The notes under the pieces were generated by a model. It saw only the letters and a list, made by a program, of their open reading frames with translations, searched no databases and had not been told where the DNA came from. Made by a program: the position numbers and the translations under genes. Below, piece after piece: positions 9,501 to 17,967 of a stretch of 38,660 nucleotides of DNA; the stretch's first letter is position 1, and each line of letters starts with the position of its first letter. The stretch spans positions 640,408-679,067 of the forward strand of contig BLXT01005203.1 in assembly GCA_019648995.1 (NCBI GenBank). The letters are read 5' to 3'. Origin of the DNA: Plakobranchus ocellatus. Taxonomy: Eukaryota; Mollusca; Gastropoda; Plakobranchidae.

Positions 9501-11050
9501 TTTTTTTGTATTCTATATTTTTTTTTGCAACTGTTGCAAGATGGCATCTCTAAAATTAACTCCATATGTGTGTGTTTGTGCCTGTCCAGGTACATGTGGT
9601 GAGAGACAAGATAACATGGCCGGGGGCACGCATGAGAAAGCCCAATGAAGGAATGCCCAACTATGAGAACAATAATGTAAAGGGTTCTCTCTTTATAACG
9701 TTTGACATTGATTTCCCTAAAGGAGTCATGTCAGAAGAGGATAAGAAAGGTGGGTCACTTAATAGGAGATGAATCGGTCGATGCTGCAATTGGTAGATGA
9801 ATATATAAGGTCATCCTCTTTTTCCTATATATTTCTTCTCTTCATTTCAAAACCCAATATTGATCTCTCTCAGTTTTTGCCATTAGTGACATTAAATGTT
9901 AAAGAGTTTTTGGTTTTTTCTTCTTTGCTTGTTGTTTTTCATCAATTAAATATGATTTTCAAATCTGCTAGTACCAACTTCTTTTCAAAGTATCTTGTAG
10001 GAATTGCTTGAGTACGATTAGTATCTTGTCATATGTATGAAAAGCTTTTGAAGCAAGTTCACAAGACAAAAAACTTAAAAGCTATGTTTATATACATTTA
10101 AACCTTGGGTTGTGCTTTAGCTCAAATACCTGGTCCTATAAAGTATAAACCACATCATAGATTATCTTTCCCATCTAGACTACACTAGAATTCACTAAAG
10201 CCAGACTTGCCGAAGCTAATTTAGCTTTAATTATATCTTATACTTGTGGATTAAATTGAGCTACTGTTGTTTTACTGCAAGGGATATTGCAGTGAATAAA
10301 GTAGATATGTATGGATAAGTCAATGGTGTTTACTAATCCCCAGGGCACGTCAATTTTTAAATTGTCCGGTACTTTTTCATATGTGGGCTCTGGATTGTAT
10401 CCTTATTGAAAAAAAATGGGTGATGAATCCAGTTATTGTTCTCAAACTCACATAGTTTCACATAGAAAACTGGCAACTGATGTGTTAGTTTTGTGCTGAA
10501 ACATGTGCTCATAATGAGGAAAAAATGCCAAAATGAGTGCTTATAAAAAACAAAAAAAATAGACTCTAAAAACTTATAGTTCACAAATGTTTAATGCAAC
10601 ATCCAATGCATTTTAATTGTTCATTTTATCTCAACAAAGAAGATTGACAGAAGGGATGTGGATTTGAATAATGAGCTTAGGATTTTGTCATTTTAAGAAT
10701 CATATGATGTGGAGGTTTTTACTGACAATCTGCAGTTGAAATGAAGCTGATGGATGCTTGCTCTTACAAAAAGTTAAATGGATTACAAAATTTGGATGTT
10801 GAAAGTTTGATCATTTTGCTCGAAACCCCAAGAAACTGAGGGTGGATTTGTTTTATTGGCCTCGGCAAATTGTGCTAAAATATTTGGGTGAACTAGTGAG
10901 AAGTTTCATGTCAAATTTATTTCTCACTGAGTGTATATCGATGAAAACATTTTTTTCTTCATTTTTCTCATTTATGTTGTTTCAGGTATAAGGGAGATTT
11001 TAAAACAGGACAGCAAGCAAGCGGTGTATAATGGTTTACAAGGTTTTTAA
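460..11050 (+). CDS. DnaJ homolog subfamily B member 11 (ERdj3), ER-lumenal Hsp40
   Basis: ERdj3 binds unfolded secretory proteins in the ER lumen and stimulates the ATPase of BiP. The CDS joins 460-530, 2020-2176, 3456-3547, 4224-4353, 4820-4962, 7067-7149, 7454-7511, 8558-8669, 9590-9749 and 10986-11050: 1071 nt, 356 aa, against 358 in human. All introns are GT-AG and all phases join without a break. Residues 1-24 form a hydrophobic signal peptide. The J domain follows (about 25-90) with the HPD triad at 54-56. A Gly/Phe segment ([10 protein letters not shown], 108-117) comes next. The substrate-binding region holds the four cysteines C167, C169, C191 and C194 (CNC and CDEC). An N-glycosylation sequon, NVT, is at 259, matching the known site of the human protein. 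The C-terminus YNGLQGF lacks KDEL, as is normal for ERdj3. The ATG context (A at -3, G at +4) is good. UPR motifs lie upstream and in intron 1. Confidence 0.97.
672..690 (-). promoter_or_regulatory. ER stress response element (ERSE), perfect consensus
   Basis: On the minus strand the bases read CCAATCACAGTGCCCCACG, an exact CCAAT-N9-CCACG. NF-Y binds the CCAAT half and ATF6 (or XBP1) the CCACG half; ERSEs work in either orientation. It sits 142 bp inside intron 1 of an ER chaperone gene that is UPR-induced in other animals. The intronic position is unusual, since ERSEs are normally just upstream of the start site. Confidence 0.7.
845..1205 (+). repeat. Diverged interspersed repeat, copy 1
   Basis: Aligns in the same orientation with 35195-35480. 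Shared anchors include TGCACACAAGAA, TTTCTTGA-ATCACTT, ATTAATTGCTG, GATC-GAGGT and a 21-bp identical block around 1058-1078. An AGATCTAGA-rich insert near 1105-1140 is absent from the other copy. It is non-coding and of unknown class. Confidence 0.6.
2020..2176 (+). CDS. DNAJB11 exon 2 (J-domain helices I-III)
   Basis: Acceptor TTTCAG ends at 2019. Encodes RDFYKILGV through LGAAYE, residues 25-76, including the [12 protein letters not shown] helix and HPD motif. Donor GTGTGT at 2177. Phase 2 in, phase 0 out. Confidence 0.95.
2177..3455 (+). other. DNAJB11 intron 2
   Basis: 1279-bp AT-rich intron with T-tracts. I see no repeat family, RNA gene or coding sequence in it. Confidence 0.85.
3456..3547 (+). 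CDS. DNAJB11 exon 3 (end of J domain)
   Basis: Acceptor GGCAG ends at 3455. Encodes [19 protein letters not shown] and the start of the Gly/Phe linker (DPFS), residues 77-106 plus two bases of Ser107. Donor GTGAGA at 3548. Confidence 0.95.
3548..4223 (+). other. DNAJB11 intron 3
   Basis: 676-bp intron with T-rich tracts at 3661-3680 and 3804-3822. Nothing else recognised. Confidence 0.85.
4224..4353 (+). CDS. DNAJB11 exon 4 (G/F region, start of domain I)
   Basis: Acceptor TTAG ends at 4223. Encodes [11 protein letters not shown], then [19 protein letters not shown], residues 108-150. The donor is GTTTGC at 4354, weak by consensus, but phase and homology leave no alternative nearby. Confidence 0.93.
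4354..4819 (+). other. DNAJB11 intron 4
   Basis: 466-bp intron that starts with the weak donor GTTTGC. Poly-T and poly-A tracts follow at 4391-4430. Retention would reach a stop at 4438-4440. Confidence 0.85.
4820..4962 (+). CDS. DNAJB11 exon 5 (cysteine-rich insert)
   Basis: Acceptor ATCAG ends at 4819, donor GTAAGA at 4963. Encodes residues 151-197, including GKRKCNCR and VCDECPN. These four cysteines form the intramolecular disulfides that shape the ERdj3 substrate-binding subdomain. [11 protein letters not shown] between them is near-identical to the vertebrate protein. Confidence 0.95.
5388..5548 (+). repeat. Degenerate tandem repeat, AGCATTGACA units
   Basis: Four units start at 5388, 5437, 5473 and 5525. 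Each begins AGCATTGAC-G/A-CACAACT or a close variant, followed by CAATGCATACAGAG-like sequence. Unit length varies from 36 to 52 bp. Intronic, non-coding. Confidence 0.75.
5985..6980. mobile_element. Composite element with outer inverted repeats
   Basis: Sequence at about 5985-6075 is repeated in inverse orientation at about 6885-6980. The best block pairs 6017-6060 with 6899-6941 at roughly 40 of 43 positions (TATACTCTG, then TTGTTTAATTTGTTCTTATA, then AGTTTGAG). The arms enclose the TTAA-bounded element at 6089-6792. This looks like one element inserted in another, or the true termini of a larger foldback. No intact transposase frame is present. Confidence 0.5.
6089..6792 (-). mobile_element. 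TTAA-bounded interspersed element, copy A (degraded)
   Basis: Read on the minus strand, this copy starts TTAA-GTCACTGACG and ends CCAGTGAG-GTAA, so it has short inverted termini (TCACTG) at TTAA-like sites. A second copy lies at 34447-35087 in the opposite window orientation. Both preserve short coding-like tracts: [34 protein letters not shown] and an acidic S-E-S-E...[11 protein letters not shown] motif. All are broken by frameshifts. TTAA targets suggest a piggyBac-like non-autonomous element, but no transposase catalytic domain is seen. Confidence 0.55.
7067..7149 (+). CDS. DNAJB11 exon 6
   Basis: Acceptor TTGCAG ends at 7066, donor GTAAGC at 7150. Encodes [21 protein letters not shown], residues 199-225, the conserved IEPG-x-RDG segment of DnaJ C-terminal domain I. 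Confidence 0.95.
7150..7453 (+). other. DNAJB11 intron 6
   Basis: 304-bp AT-rich intron with no repeat or other recognisable element. Confidence 0.85.
7454..7511 (+). CDS. DNAJB11 exon 7
   Basis: A 58-bp exon; acceptor TTACAG ends at 7453, donor GTAAGT at 7512. Encodes [19 protein letters not shown] (Gly226 split with exon 6, through Val244), the junction of C-terminal domains I and II. Confidence 0.95.
7512..8557 (+). other. DNAJB11 intron 7
   Basis: 1046-bp intron with a 32-bp perfect-but-one tandem duplication at 7821-7884 and a short (TTG)n run at 8166-8188. Nothing else recognised. Confidence 0.85.
7821..7884 (+). repeat. 32-bp tandem duplication
   Basis: Two adjacent 32-bp units (7821-7852 and 7853-7884) beginning TTTAGACCTCACATGATTTT differ at a single position (A/G). 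The near-identity implies a recent duplication. Confidence 0.95.
8558..8669 (+). CDS. DNAJB11 exon 8 (C-terminal domain II)
   Basis: Acceptor CTCCAG ends at 8557, donor GTAAGT at 8670. Encodes [18 protein letters not shown] and [13 protein letters not shown], residues 246-282. Contains the conserved TNVT N-glycosylation site. Confidence 0.95.
8670..9589 (+). other. DNAJB11 intron 8
   Basis: 920-bp intron with a poly-G run at 8699-8709. Between 9091 and 9392 both strands stay open for 68-82 codons, but neither peptide matches a family I know. Confidence 0.8.
9590..9749 (+). CDS. DNAJB11 exon 9 (C-terminal domain II)
   Basis: Acceptor GTCCAG ends at 9589, donor GTGGGT at 9750. Encodes [20 protein letters not shown] and the [18 protein letters not shown] strand pair, residues 283-335. 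Confidence 0.95.
9750..10985 (+). other. DNAJB11 intron 9
   Basis: 1236-bp AT-rich intron. I see no repeat, RNA gene or conserved coding sequence. Confidence 0.85.
10986..11050 (+). CDS. DNAJB11 exon 10 (C-terminal helix and stop)
   Basis: Acceptor TTTCAG ends at 10985. Encodes [20 protein letters not shown], residues 337-356, then TAA at 11048-11050. The C-terminal helix is the dimerisation element of ERdj3-type proteins. Confidence 0.95.
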
Positions 11051-11187
11051 CATCATCAAAGTTGTTAATCAGATAAAAAAAATAGGTTGAAATTTTAAAG
11101 AATTCTCATCATAGTAAATAATTTAATGAACTGCTATGAAATTTCATTATTTGTTGCTTTATTTTATCAAATCATTATGTTTAGTTT

Positions 11188-11447
11188 TTGCAATTCATTT
11201 TTTATCACCAAAGTTTAATATTTTGTGAGGTTCTATTTATAATTTGATACATATTAGATGAATGGTTTGTCTTCGTTTTTTCATCAATCTTAATTTGTCT
11301 TCATCAGTTAAGTTTGAATTGCAATTCATTTTTCATGACCATAATTGATTTTGTGAATTTTTATTGTTAGGTTCAATATGATTTAATGATTTAGAAAGTA
11401 GTTTGTCTTTGTCGCTTCATAAATCTTGATCGGTCTCTATCAATTAA
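11188..11447 (+). repeat. Diverged 131-bp tandem duplication in the DNAJB11 3' flank
   Basis: Two units start at 11188 and 11319, both with TTGCAATTCATTTTT-ATCACC-like openings. Both contain GGTTC-AT-T..TTTGAT, then GTTTGTCTT-GT, then TCAT-AATCTT and finally TCAATTAA. The divergence indicates an old duplication. Confidence 0.7.
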
Positions 11448-11674
11448 TTGAAAAAAAAAAAACAAAAAAACTTGTTTTAAAGTTTATCGCTGTGACAATG
11501 AACTTGGTGGTTTTGAGATGAGGTCTGGCTATTAAGGCCTGCAGGATTTTTTGTCATGGCTTTAATCCTCTTGTAGAAATAGAATGTTCAACTGGTAAAG
11601 GTTAGTGGAAGCATATAAACATACAACACATCACCTTCAGAACACTACATTGTTATAAGTGTTCGGTGGGCTGA

Positions 11675-11680
11675 AATAAA
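11675..11680 (+). terminator. Candidate polyadenylation signal for DNAJB11
   Basis: Canonical AATAAA in CTGAAATAAAAAATAC, about 625 nt after the stop. No transcript evidence; in AT-rich DNA this hexamer is common. Confidence 0.35.
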
Positions 11681-14600
11681 AAATACAATTTAAATTTGAA
11701 TCTGTCAGTGCTTAAACTTTATTACTTCACAGTCTTAATTTTTCTAATTCTTAATTTATTATTTGGTGCTTTTTCCCTCCATTTTATATCCAGGAACGGT
11801 GATTTATGAAATGTATATAAATTATTGTTTGTCATGTAAGTTTGGGGTTTTACTTACTCAGTATGGTTTTTAATGTTTGAAAGTGGATAACTTCAAGCTG
11901 TTGTTGATTTGAAATTAAAGAGCATTTGTCATACCTTTAGTTAAACTTATTCGCAAGTTGTGTTTTGCACAGTTGCATGATAAGTACATCATGCAACTCC
12001 TAACTCTGAACTTACCGTCAAGTTGAATACTGGAGGAAATTTTGTTCAGTCTGTGTCAAGATAGAAATGTTTACTTTTTTTTTAAACTATCAAACTTGAA
12101 GAGAAATTTCGTTTAAATATCTTTTCTTCAATCTTTTTTTTTTTTGCCGTTTTCGCTTTAGACTCATGAGAATAGGTAAGAGGACTTTAAGCTACAGGCT
12201 CAAATGATTTATGATTGAACCCGGCACAGCCATTGTAGTGTTGTGGCTGCTGCCATATTTTCATATCAATGTTTTTAAAATACATCCTTTATGTAATGTA
12301 AAAGCCATTACCTACAACACGAATTTCCTATCATCTTGTGAAAAGGGAATTTTTTTTTCTTTTGGGAAGATCAAATTGTAATGTAGGAACATTTTCAGCT
12401 TTAAAAAGTTACGTTTACTTAAATCATCAAATTATCATTCCTTTCAAAAACAACATGTCAGTAGAAATGTCTGTTCAGTTTCTCTGTAGATCCAAAGTTG
12501 TCAGACCATTTCAAAGTGGGCCTACATTCAAATTTAAGTGGGATAAAAATGAACCTTCTTTATATTAACATCAAATTAAAGGCCTAACTTGTTCAACTTA
12601 GTCAAGTTATTTTCCAACCACACTGTCCTTTACAGTTCTCGTACATTGCATTATTTACACAGACTGCTTTTATTTAGCTATATTTATTTGTGCACAACTG
12701 AATGCGTTTGTCCATAACAGCAAATGTGTTTAATTTTTGGTTGATTGGGACTCATCAAAAACAAAATTAATGAGAAAACTGCTGTATTCGACAGCAGTGG
12801 TTTTTGTGGTGTGTCTGAGGGTGTGTTGAAGGAAAATGAGAATTACAAAAAAAACCACCCTAAATCATGTTGTGGGTGGGCTAGAATTAATTGTTAATAA
12901 TGTCATTTGCGCTGATTTCCCATAAAAGTGAAATCTTTCCAATTTAAGGGTTATCACCATTTTTACTTAACCTTTATCACCACTTGTGGGTAAAACTTGC
13001 CCTTAAAGCAGTTGAAAGCCATGGTGTTCTATGACGAGACAGATTTCATCAACAAAACCTTTTTGTATTCCTCATCAAGTCAATAGCCGGTAGCCTGGGG
13101 TGTGTTTGAATGAGAGTGTGACAAAAAACCCTACAACCGGTTTTAAAACATAAGCCATGTTTGTCCCTCTATCATTGTGATTATCCAAACTTTAACATTA
13201 TTGCCCTTGTTAAAATATTGCCATGTGAGAATGTTTTCATTTTGCAATTTGCGGCAGTTTTTGCGTATGACTTCATATTTTTGAGTGAAAATCTGTTGCG
13301 TTGAAGGCAGCTGCAAGAGAGATGGTCCTCTAACTCAAGTATAATAGTAGTAAAGTTATTGGCTTGACTGGCTATGTGTGCTGTTATTTGTTTAACAATA
13401 ATTGTATACTCATGCAATTGTTAAATAAAATGATTTTAATTAAAATATACATTAAAATGGAAAATTTGTTCTGGCATTAAAATCAACAGAATATGTATGT
13501 GGGGAAGAGAGGGAGTACAACCTACAATATGTATGTCTGTTAGCTGTTTATGTGAAAGTTCATTGTGGCTTATAGTCATGTAAAAGTGATGATAGTTTAG
13601 TGTTGTAGAGTATTTTTCCGTTTCTTGTTCAGCACTTCTGGCTCTTGCAGCGACATTTTTTTTTGGGCTGTTCTCTTTTTTGGAGGGCTTGTGGTGTGCT
13701 ACCAGCATGGAGCTTCTCTCATAACTCAAAACTAAACTGTATCACACACTCTTCCTACCAGGGACATGAGTCAAAGCTTTGTATTTGCAATATGGTTCAC
13801 AACATCTCAATTGGTGGGTTACATTATTCTTCTGGTCTTAAAAGTTGATTTGCCCTTTAGAAAGCCAGCAATGCCTATATTTATACTAGATTTAGATCAT
13901 TAAGGGAAAGATTCTTTATTAGCTAAGCTTACTTTAATCTATCTGAGATCAAGGGTGTAGAGAAGAGGTAGGACTCATCCATGATTAATGAAAATGATGG
14001 CTTTGGCTATTGTGCAATTTTTTTTAATCTACAGATTTAAATCAATAAATCTATCGATTAATTTGTGATATCAATAGACATATTATTGATGAAGCCAGGA
14101 TGTCACCTTGTCAAAATTGTGCCAGATAACACAGACAGAGGAAGCCAAAAAAAAAAAATGTGTTTAATTTAAAGGAAAATTATAATATGGACAAAATCTT
14201 TTTTTTAATTAAAGTACCGAAAAGGATAAAAAGTGCAATATAAAAATAGGCGGCTGGATCATGTGGCATGCAGCCACATTTTTTGCCGATACCAGCTTGG
14301 AGTGCTAAGTATGATGCATTAAAAAAAAATCTAATGCCAAGGAACTTTAACTACAGGATTGTATAGATTATTTAGAAATAAGGATGCTATCTTATTTATT
14401 ATCTTGAAATGACTGTCCTTTTTTTTGGCCCTATTTTTTTTTTTTTTTGCATACTGTCTATATATAATTTAGATCTCCCATAGGAGATGAATATATACGA
14501 AGTAAAAACAATAATTCAAGACTTTCTTAAAATTAAAACCCTTTACTAAAAGGTGCAGCTTCCATAAATTTTAAAAATTGGTAGTCTATCATTCTTTATG

Positions 14601-17280
14601 TGTGATAAATAGGGCACAAAGTGTTTCTTCAGTTTTGAGGGTGGGATCTATTAATGGCTATACAGATTTGTTTGTGCATCAAGAGTTCTCTTGATTCTGG
14701 CCCACCAAGTCTTATAAAAGATCCTTACAACGAAGCAATGCCATCGTTATCCCTGATAATTGAGAGATAGAGTAAACTTGTGCTTGTTATTTTGTTTGTT
14801 TTCTTTAAAACCCTTTCCGGCTCTATCTGTGTGCATTTGTTATTTTCCGATGTTTCAATACTTCTCAAGCAAAAAAAAAAAGTTACTGTTTATTTTGTGC
14901 AAGTTCTGAAGATTTATAAACATTTCATTGGCCACTTAGGCTAATATGTTACATATTATAATCATGGTAATTATGTATGCCCATGGTGTAATGCTTTGAT
15001 CATATTATCTAAGATTCACTGTGGTGAGATATTGTGTCGTTTTGATTGAGAACGGGAAATAAATCAAGTTTGCAATCTTTGCAATTTCATTTTACAAATA
15101 TTGAAATTTTTTTTTTTTCTTTTTATCTAATCTTTAAGGATTTGAACTTTCCAGACTTCTATGAACATTATATAGTGATATTTAGCTTTTGTTGTTTTTT
15201 TTTTTTCTCCTCTAAATCAGCCAGTGATGTTTGAAATGATTTGTAAATCAATCTGTGGAATTTGTTTAAAATAGACATTTGCAATTATCTTAAAATTAAG
15301 TTTATGATTACCAAAGAACTTTTTTTAGACATAAATAGGAAGCGGTTTATTTTAGGTAATATTGAGCTGTGTATATTGTTCATCAGGAGTCTTCAATGGG
15401 AGCCGTTTATTGAATGTTCACTTCTATTTTTTTTTCCCCACATGTTTTTTTTTTTTTTAGAATTATACAGTGTTTTATCATCTTTCTTTACAAACCTATG
15501 ATGAGTGTGAAACATGTCAGAATATGCAAGACATGAACAGTGAATGTTTTGGATGATCGATGATTAAATGTTGAGTTAACAGCACAGCCTCAACTGAAAT
15601 CTTTGGGAGAGCCATGCTTTATTTATTTGTTATGTGTTCTGAAGTGTATTACCAGATGGCTTATGATAAGATCATTCAAGGGTTTTTTTTTTTTTTCAAA
15701 TCAAATCAAGACCTACAAAATAATTGGATGTTGGAGTAGTACAAAACAAAATCCACTGTAGTTAAAACCATATGTGGCGAGTTGTTTGAATTTAATCCTT
15801 TGAATTAGGGGTATTGATTTTAAGTAAGTCTTGTGGATCTGCATCTCAACTTGAGTTTGTGAGACTGCTATACAAACTGTGACTCATCCACATAAAATCA
15901 ATCATAACTCAGTTTGTGAGTCTGCTATACAAACCTTAACTCACCCGCATAAAATGAATCGTAACTCAGTTTGTGAGACAGCAACAAAAATTGCGATTCG
16001 CCCTCATAAATTGAGTTGTTTGACATGAAGTGTCCAACAGGATAGTATAAAGCACAATATATTTCAAGACGGCTGAGGATTGACTGCAGAAATCGGTGCA
16101 TATTAAAAAATTTATAATGATCATCCCTAAGAGAGCAGCCATTTTTCTTGATCAGGGATTGTCCATTGAGACAAATCAAATTCTTATGTTATATTACATC
16201 TTGAGACCTATCAGAACGAGTCGGAAGCTGCACTTTGAATGCTTTCTTCAACAACTGAAACAACCTTAAGCATATTACTTTGAGGTTTGCATCAGCAAAG
16301 ACTGGGTAACGCTGTGGTAATTCCAAGTCAAGATAAGGGTATGTTACATTTTCACAAAAGTTTTATATGCATCTTTAGACTTTGTTATAGAGACATATTT
16401 ATAGCTAACCGTAACTGCAACTGAATTACGTACTTTTGGTACTGATAGAAACAAGATACATGTATTACTCATCATGCTCTTCCACCCTTGGGCCAAGGTT
16501 GGCAAACTATGACCACAGCATGTCAAAGACTCAAAAATTTTCAGGGTATTCAGCTTAAAGCTACAGGCTGACAGACAATGAATTTGTATATCAACACAAA
16601 CTGCAGGATCAAATATAAAGAGTGTGTAAGATTTAACTTTTAATGGTCATCTTAGCCAGTCATGTCATGCAGAACCTGTTATAGTTTTATATTTCCAATC
16701 AAACACACACAAATATTGTACAAAGTGTGTGTGTTAGATGCAGAATAACTTTTTATTATTATTATAATTTACTCAGACTACGAACTCTGAAACGTCCTGA
16801 AATGTTTTAATCTCTGGTGATAAAATGAGCTTTTGAAAACAATCGTCAATTTGGCTGGTAATTTTTGCACTGCCTAAAATTGTCAGTAAGAGAATGTTGT
16901 AGAAAGTCCTAAAGGTGATGATGCAGAGGAGTGACTTAGAGTTACATGCAAAGTGTAATGTTGTGTTTGAAGCTCAATAAAAGGCGAGAAGCATGCTGAT
17001 GGTCAAAAGGCTCTAGTTCTAAACTAAGAAGACATAGAAGATGACAGAGATGTAGACCAAACTTAGTTTGTTCGTCCATTTCTAGACAAATTTTTCATAA
17101 GTTTAGCAACTTTTAGAGACTACCAACTTATCCACCCAAATAGAGTTATACCAGTGACATAAGTAAACTGCACATCTAAAACCTTCAAGATGCTGAGTGA
17201 CAAATTAAAAACCAACATGTCTTTCACAAAAATCCTGCAGGATTTTAAAAAACAACTCAGACCAACACAAGGGATTTTTT
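11681..17280. other. Convergent intergenic region, proximal part
   Basis: About 5.6 kb of AT-rich sequence between the two gene 3' ends. I find no conserved coding sequence, tRNA or rRNA. The only organised feature is the three-unit tandem repeat at 15848-16018. Short open frames here, such as 13436-13729 on minus, have no family resemblance and low-complexity composition. Confidence 0.7.
15848..16018 (+). repeat. Three-copy tandem repeat, about 57 bp
   Basis: Units at about 15848, 15905 and 15963 each contain CTCAGTTTGTGAGACTGC (or a variant), then TACAAAC, then an ACTCA-CC-CATAAAAT-AAT stretch. The third unit is more diverged. Non-coding. Confidence 0.85.
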
Positions 17281-17641
17281 TATAAAGGGAAAAAATGTTT
17301 ATTGTATACTGAAAATGAAATATTTGTTGGTCCCTTCACAAGATTATCATATCAGTTATTTAAAAAATCTGTACAAAATACTACAAGAAAAAATGATTAT
17401 TTTTGCTATTGAAATAGCAACAGCTTAAGAAAATAATGTAAAGTGTATAAGCAGCGGCATAATTATTATAAATGATGTGCAACTAAACAAAAAAAATTCA
17501 TATATATTGTACAATTATACAATTTAAAGATAAAATTAGTACAAACACGAAAAACCTTATAACAGAATAATTTTACAAAGGCAAGTTACACAAAGTCGAT
17601 GCTCTACAAAAATGACTCAAATCATTTGTAGCAATATCCAA

Positions 17642-17967
17642 AAAAAATTTGTTTTTCTATTTTCTCTTACTCTTTCAAGAACATCACCTAAAAGCTCTTT
17701 GTTTGATTTAGGAATTCTTCAAAAGCATTTTGGCATATATTCAACATGTACCATTATCATACAGCAGTGATGAAGCAGCATTGCTGCAGCCAAATGAAGA
17801 GTGGTCTCATCTATAGACACACACTGTGCATCATTTGGCTATGGCAGTGCATGTCTGAGATACCAGAAGTGCAAGTTGTCTCCACCAGGCCCTTACAGTT
17901 TTGTCCTTCCAGACTTGCTATATCAATGTTTAACAAAAAATTTGTTTTTCTATTTTCTCTTACTCTT
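17642..17967 (+). repeat. Dispersed 33-bp direct repeat pair
   Basis: An identical 33-bp block containing TTTGTTTTTCTATTTTCTCT occurs at 17642-17674 and 17935-17967. The sequence in between is unrelated. It may be a slippage duplication or the flanks of an insertion. Confidence 0.85.

Larger units (their letters stand above)
11051..11680 (+). other. DNAJB11 3' UTR, candidate
   Basis: AT-rich sequence after the stop codon. The first AATAAA is at 11675-11680, which would give a 3' UTR of about 650 nt. Later signals, such as AATAAA near 13425, are possible alternatives. It includes a diverged 131-bp duplication at 11188-11447. Confidence 0.4.

Noticed and set aside
10986-11050. Missing ER retention signal as a sign of C-terminal truncation
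   Set aside because: ERdj3 normally lacks KDEL and ends close to YNGLQG-aromatic, as here.
12779-12797. Hairpin CTGCTGT-ATTCG-ACAGCAG as a regulatory RNA
   Set aside because: A 7-bp perfect stem is common by chance in a window this long, and nothing around it supports function.
13436-13729. 97-codon open frame on minus with a basic K/R-rich start
   Set aside because: Low-complexity composition, no recognisable domain, and no exon signals around it.
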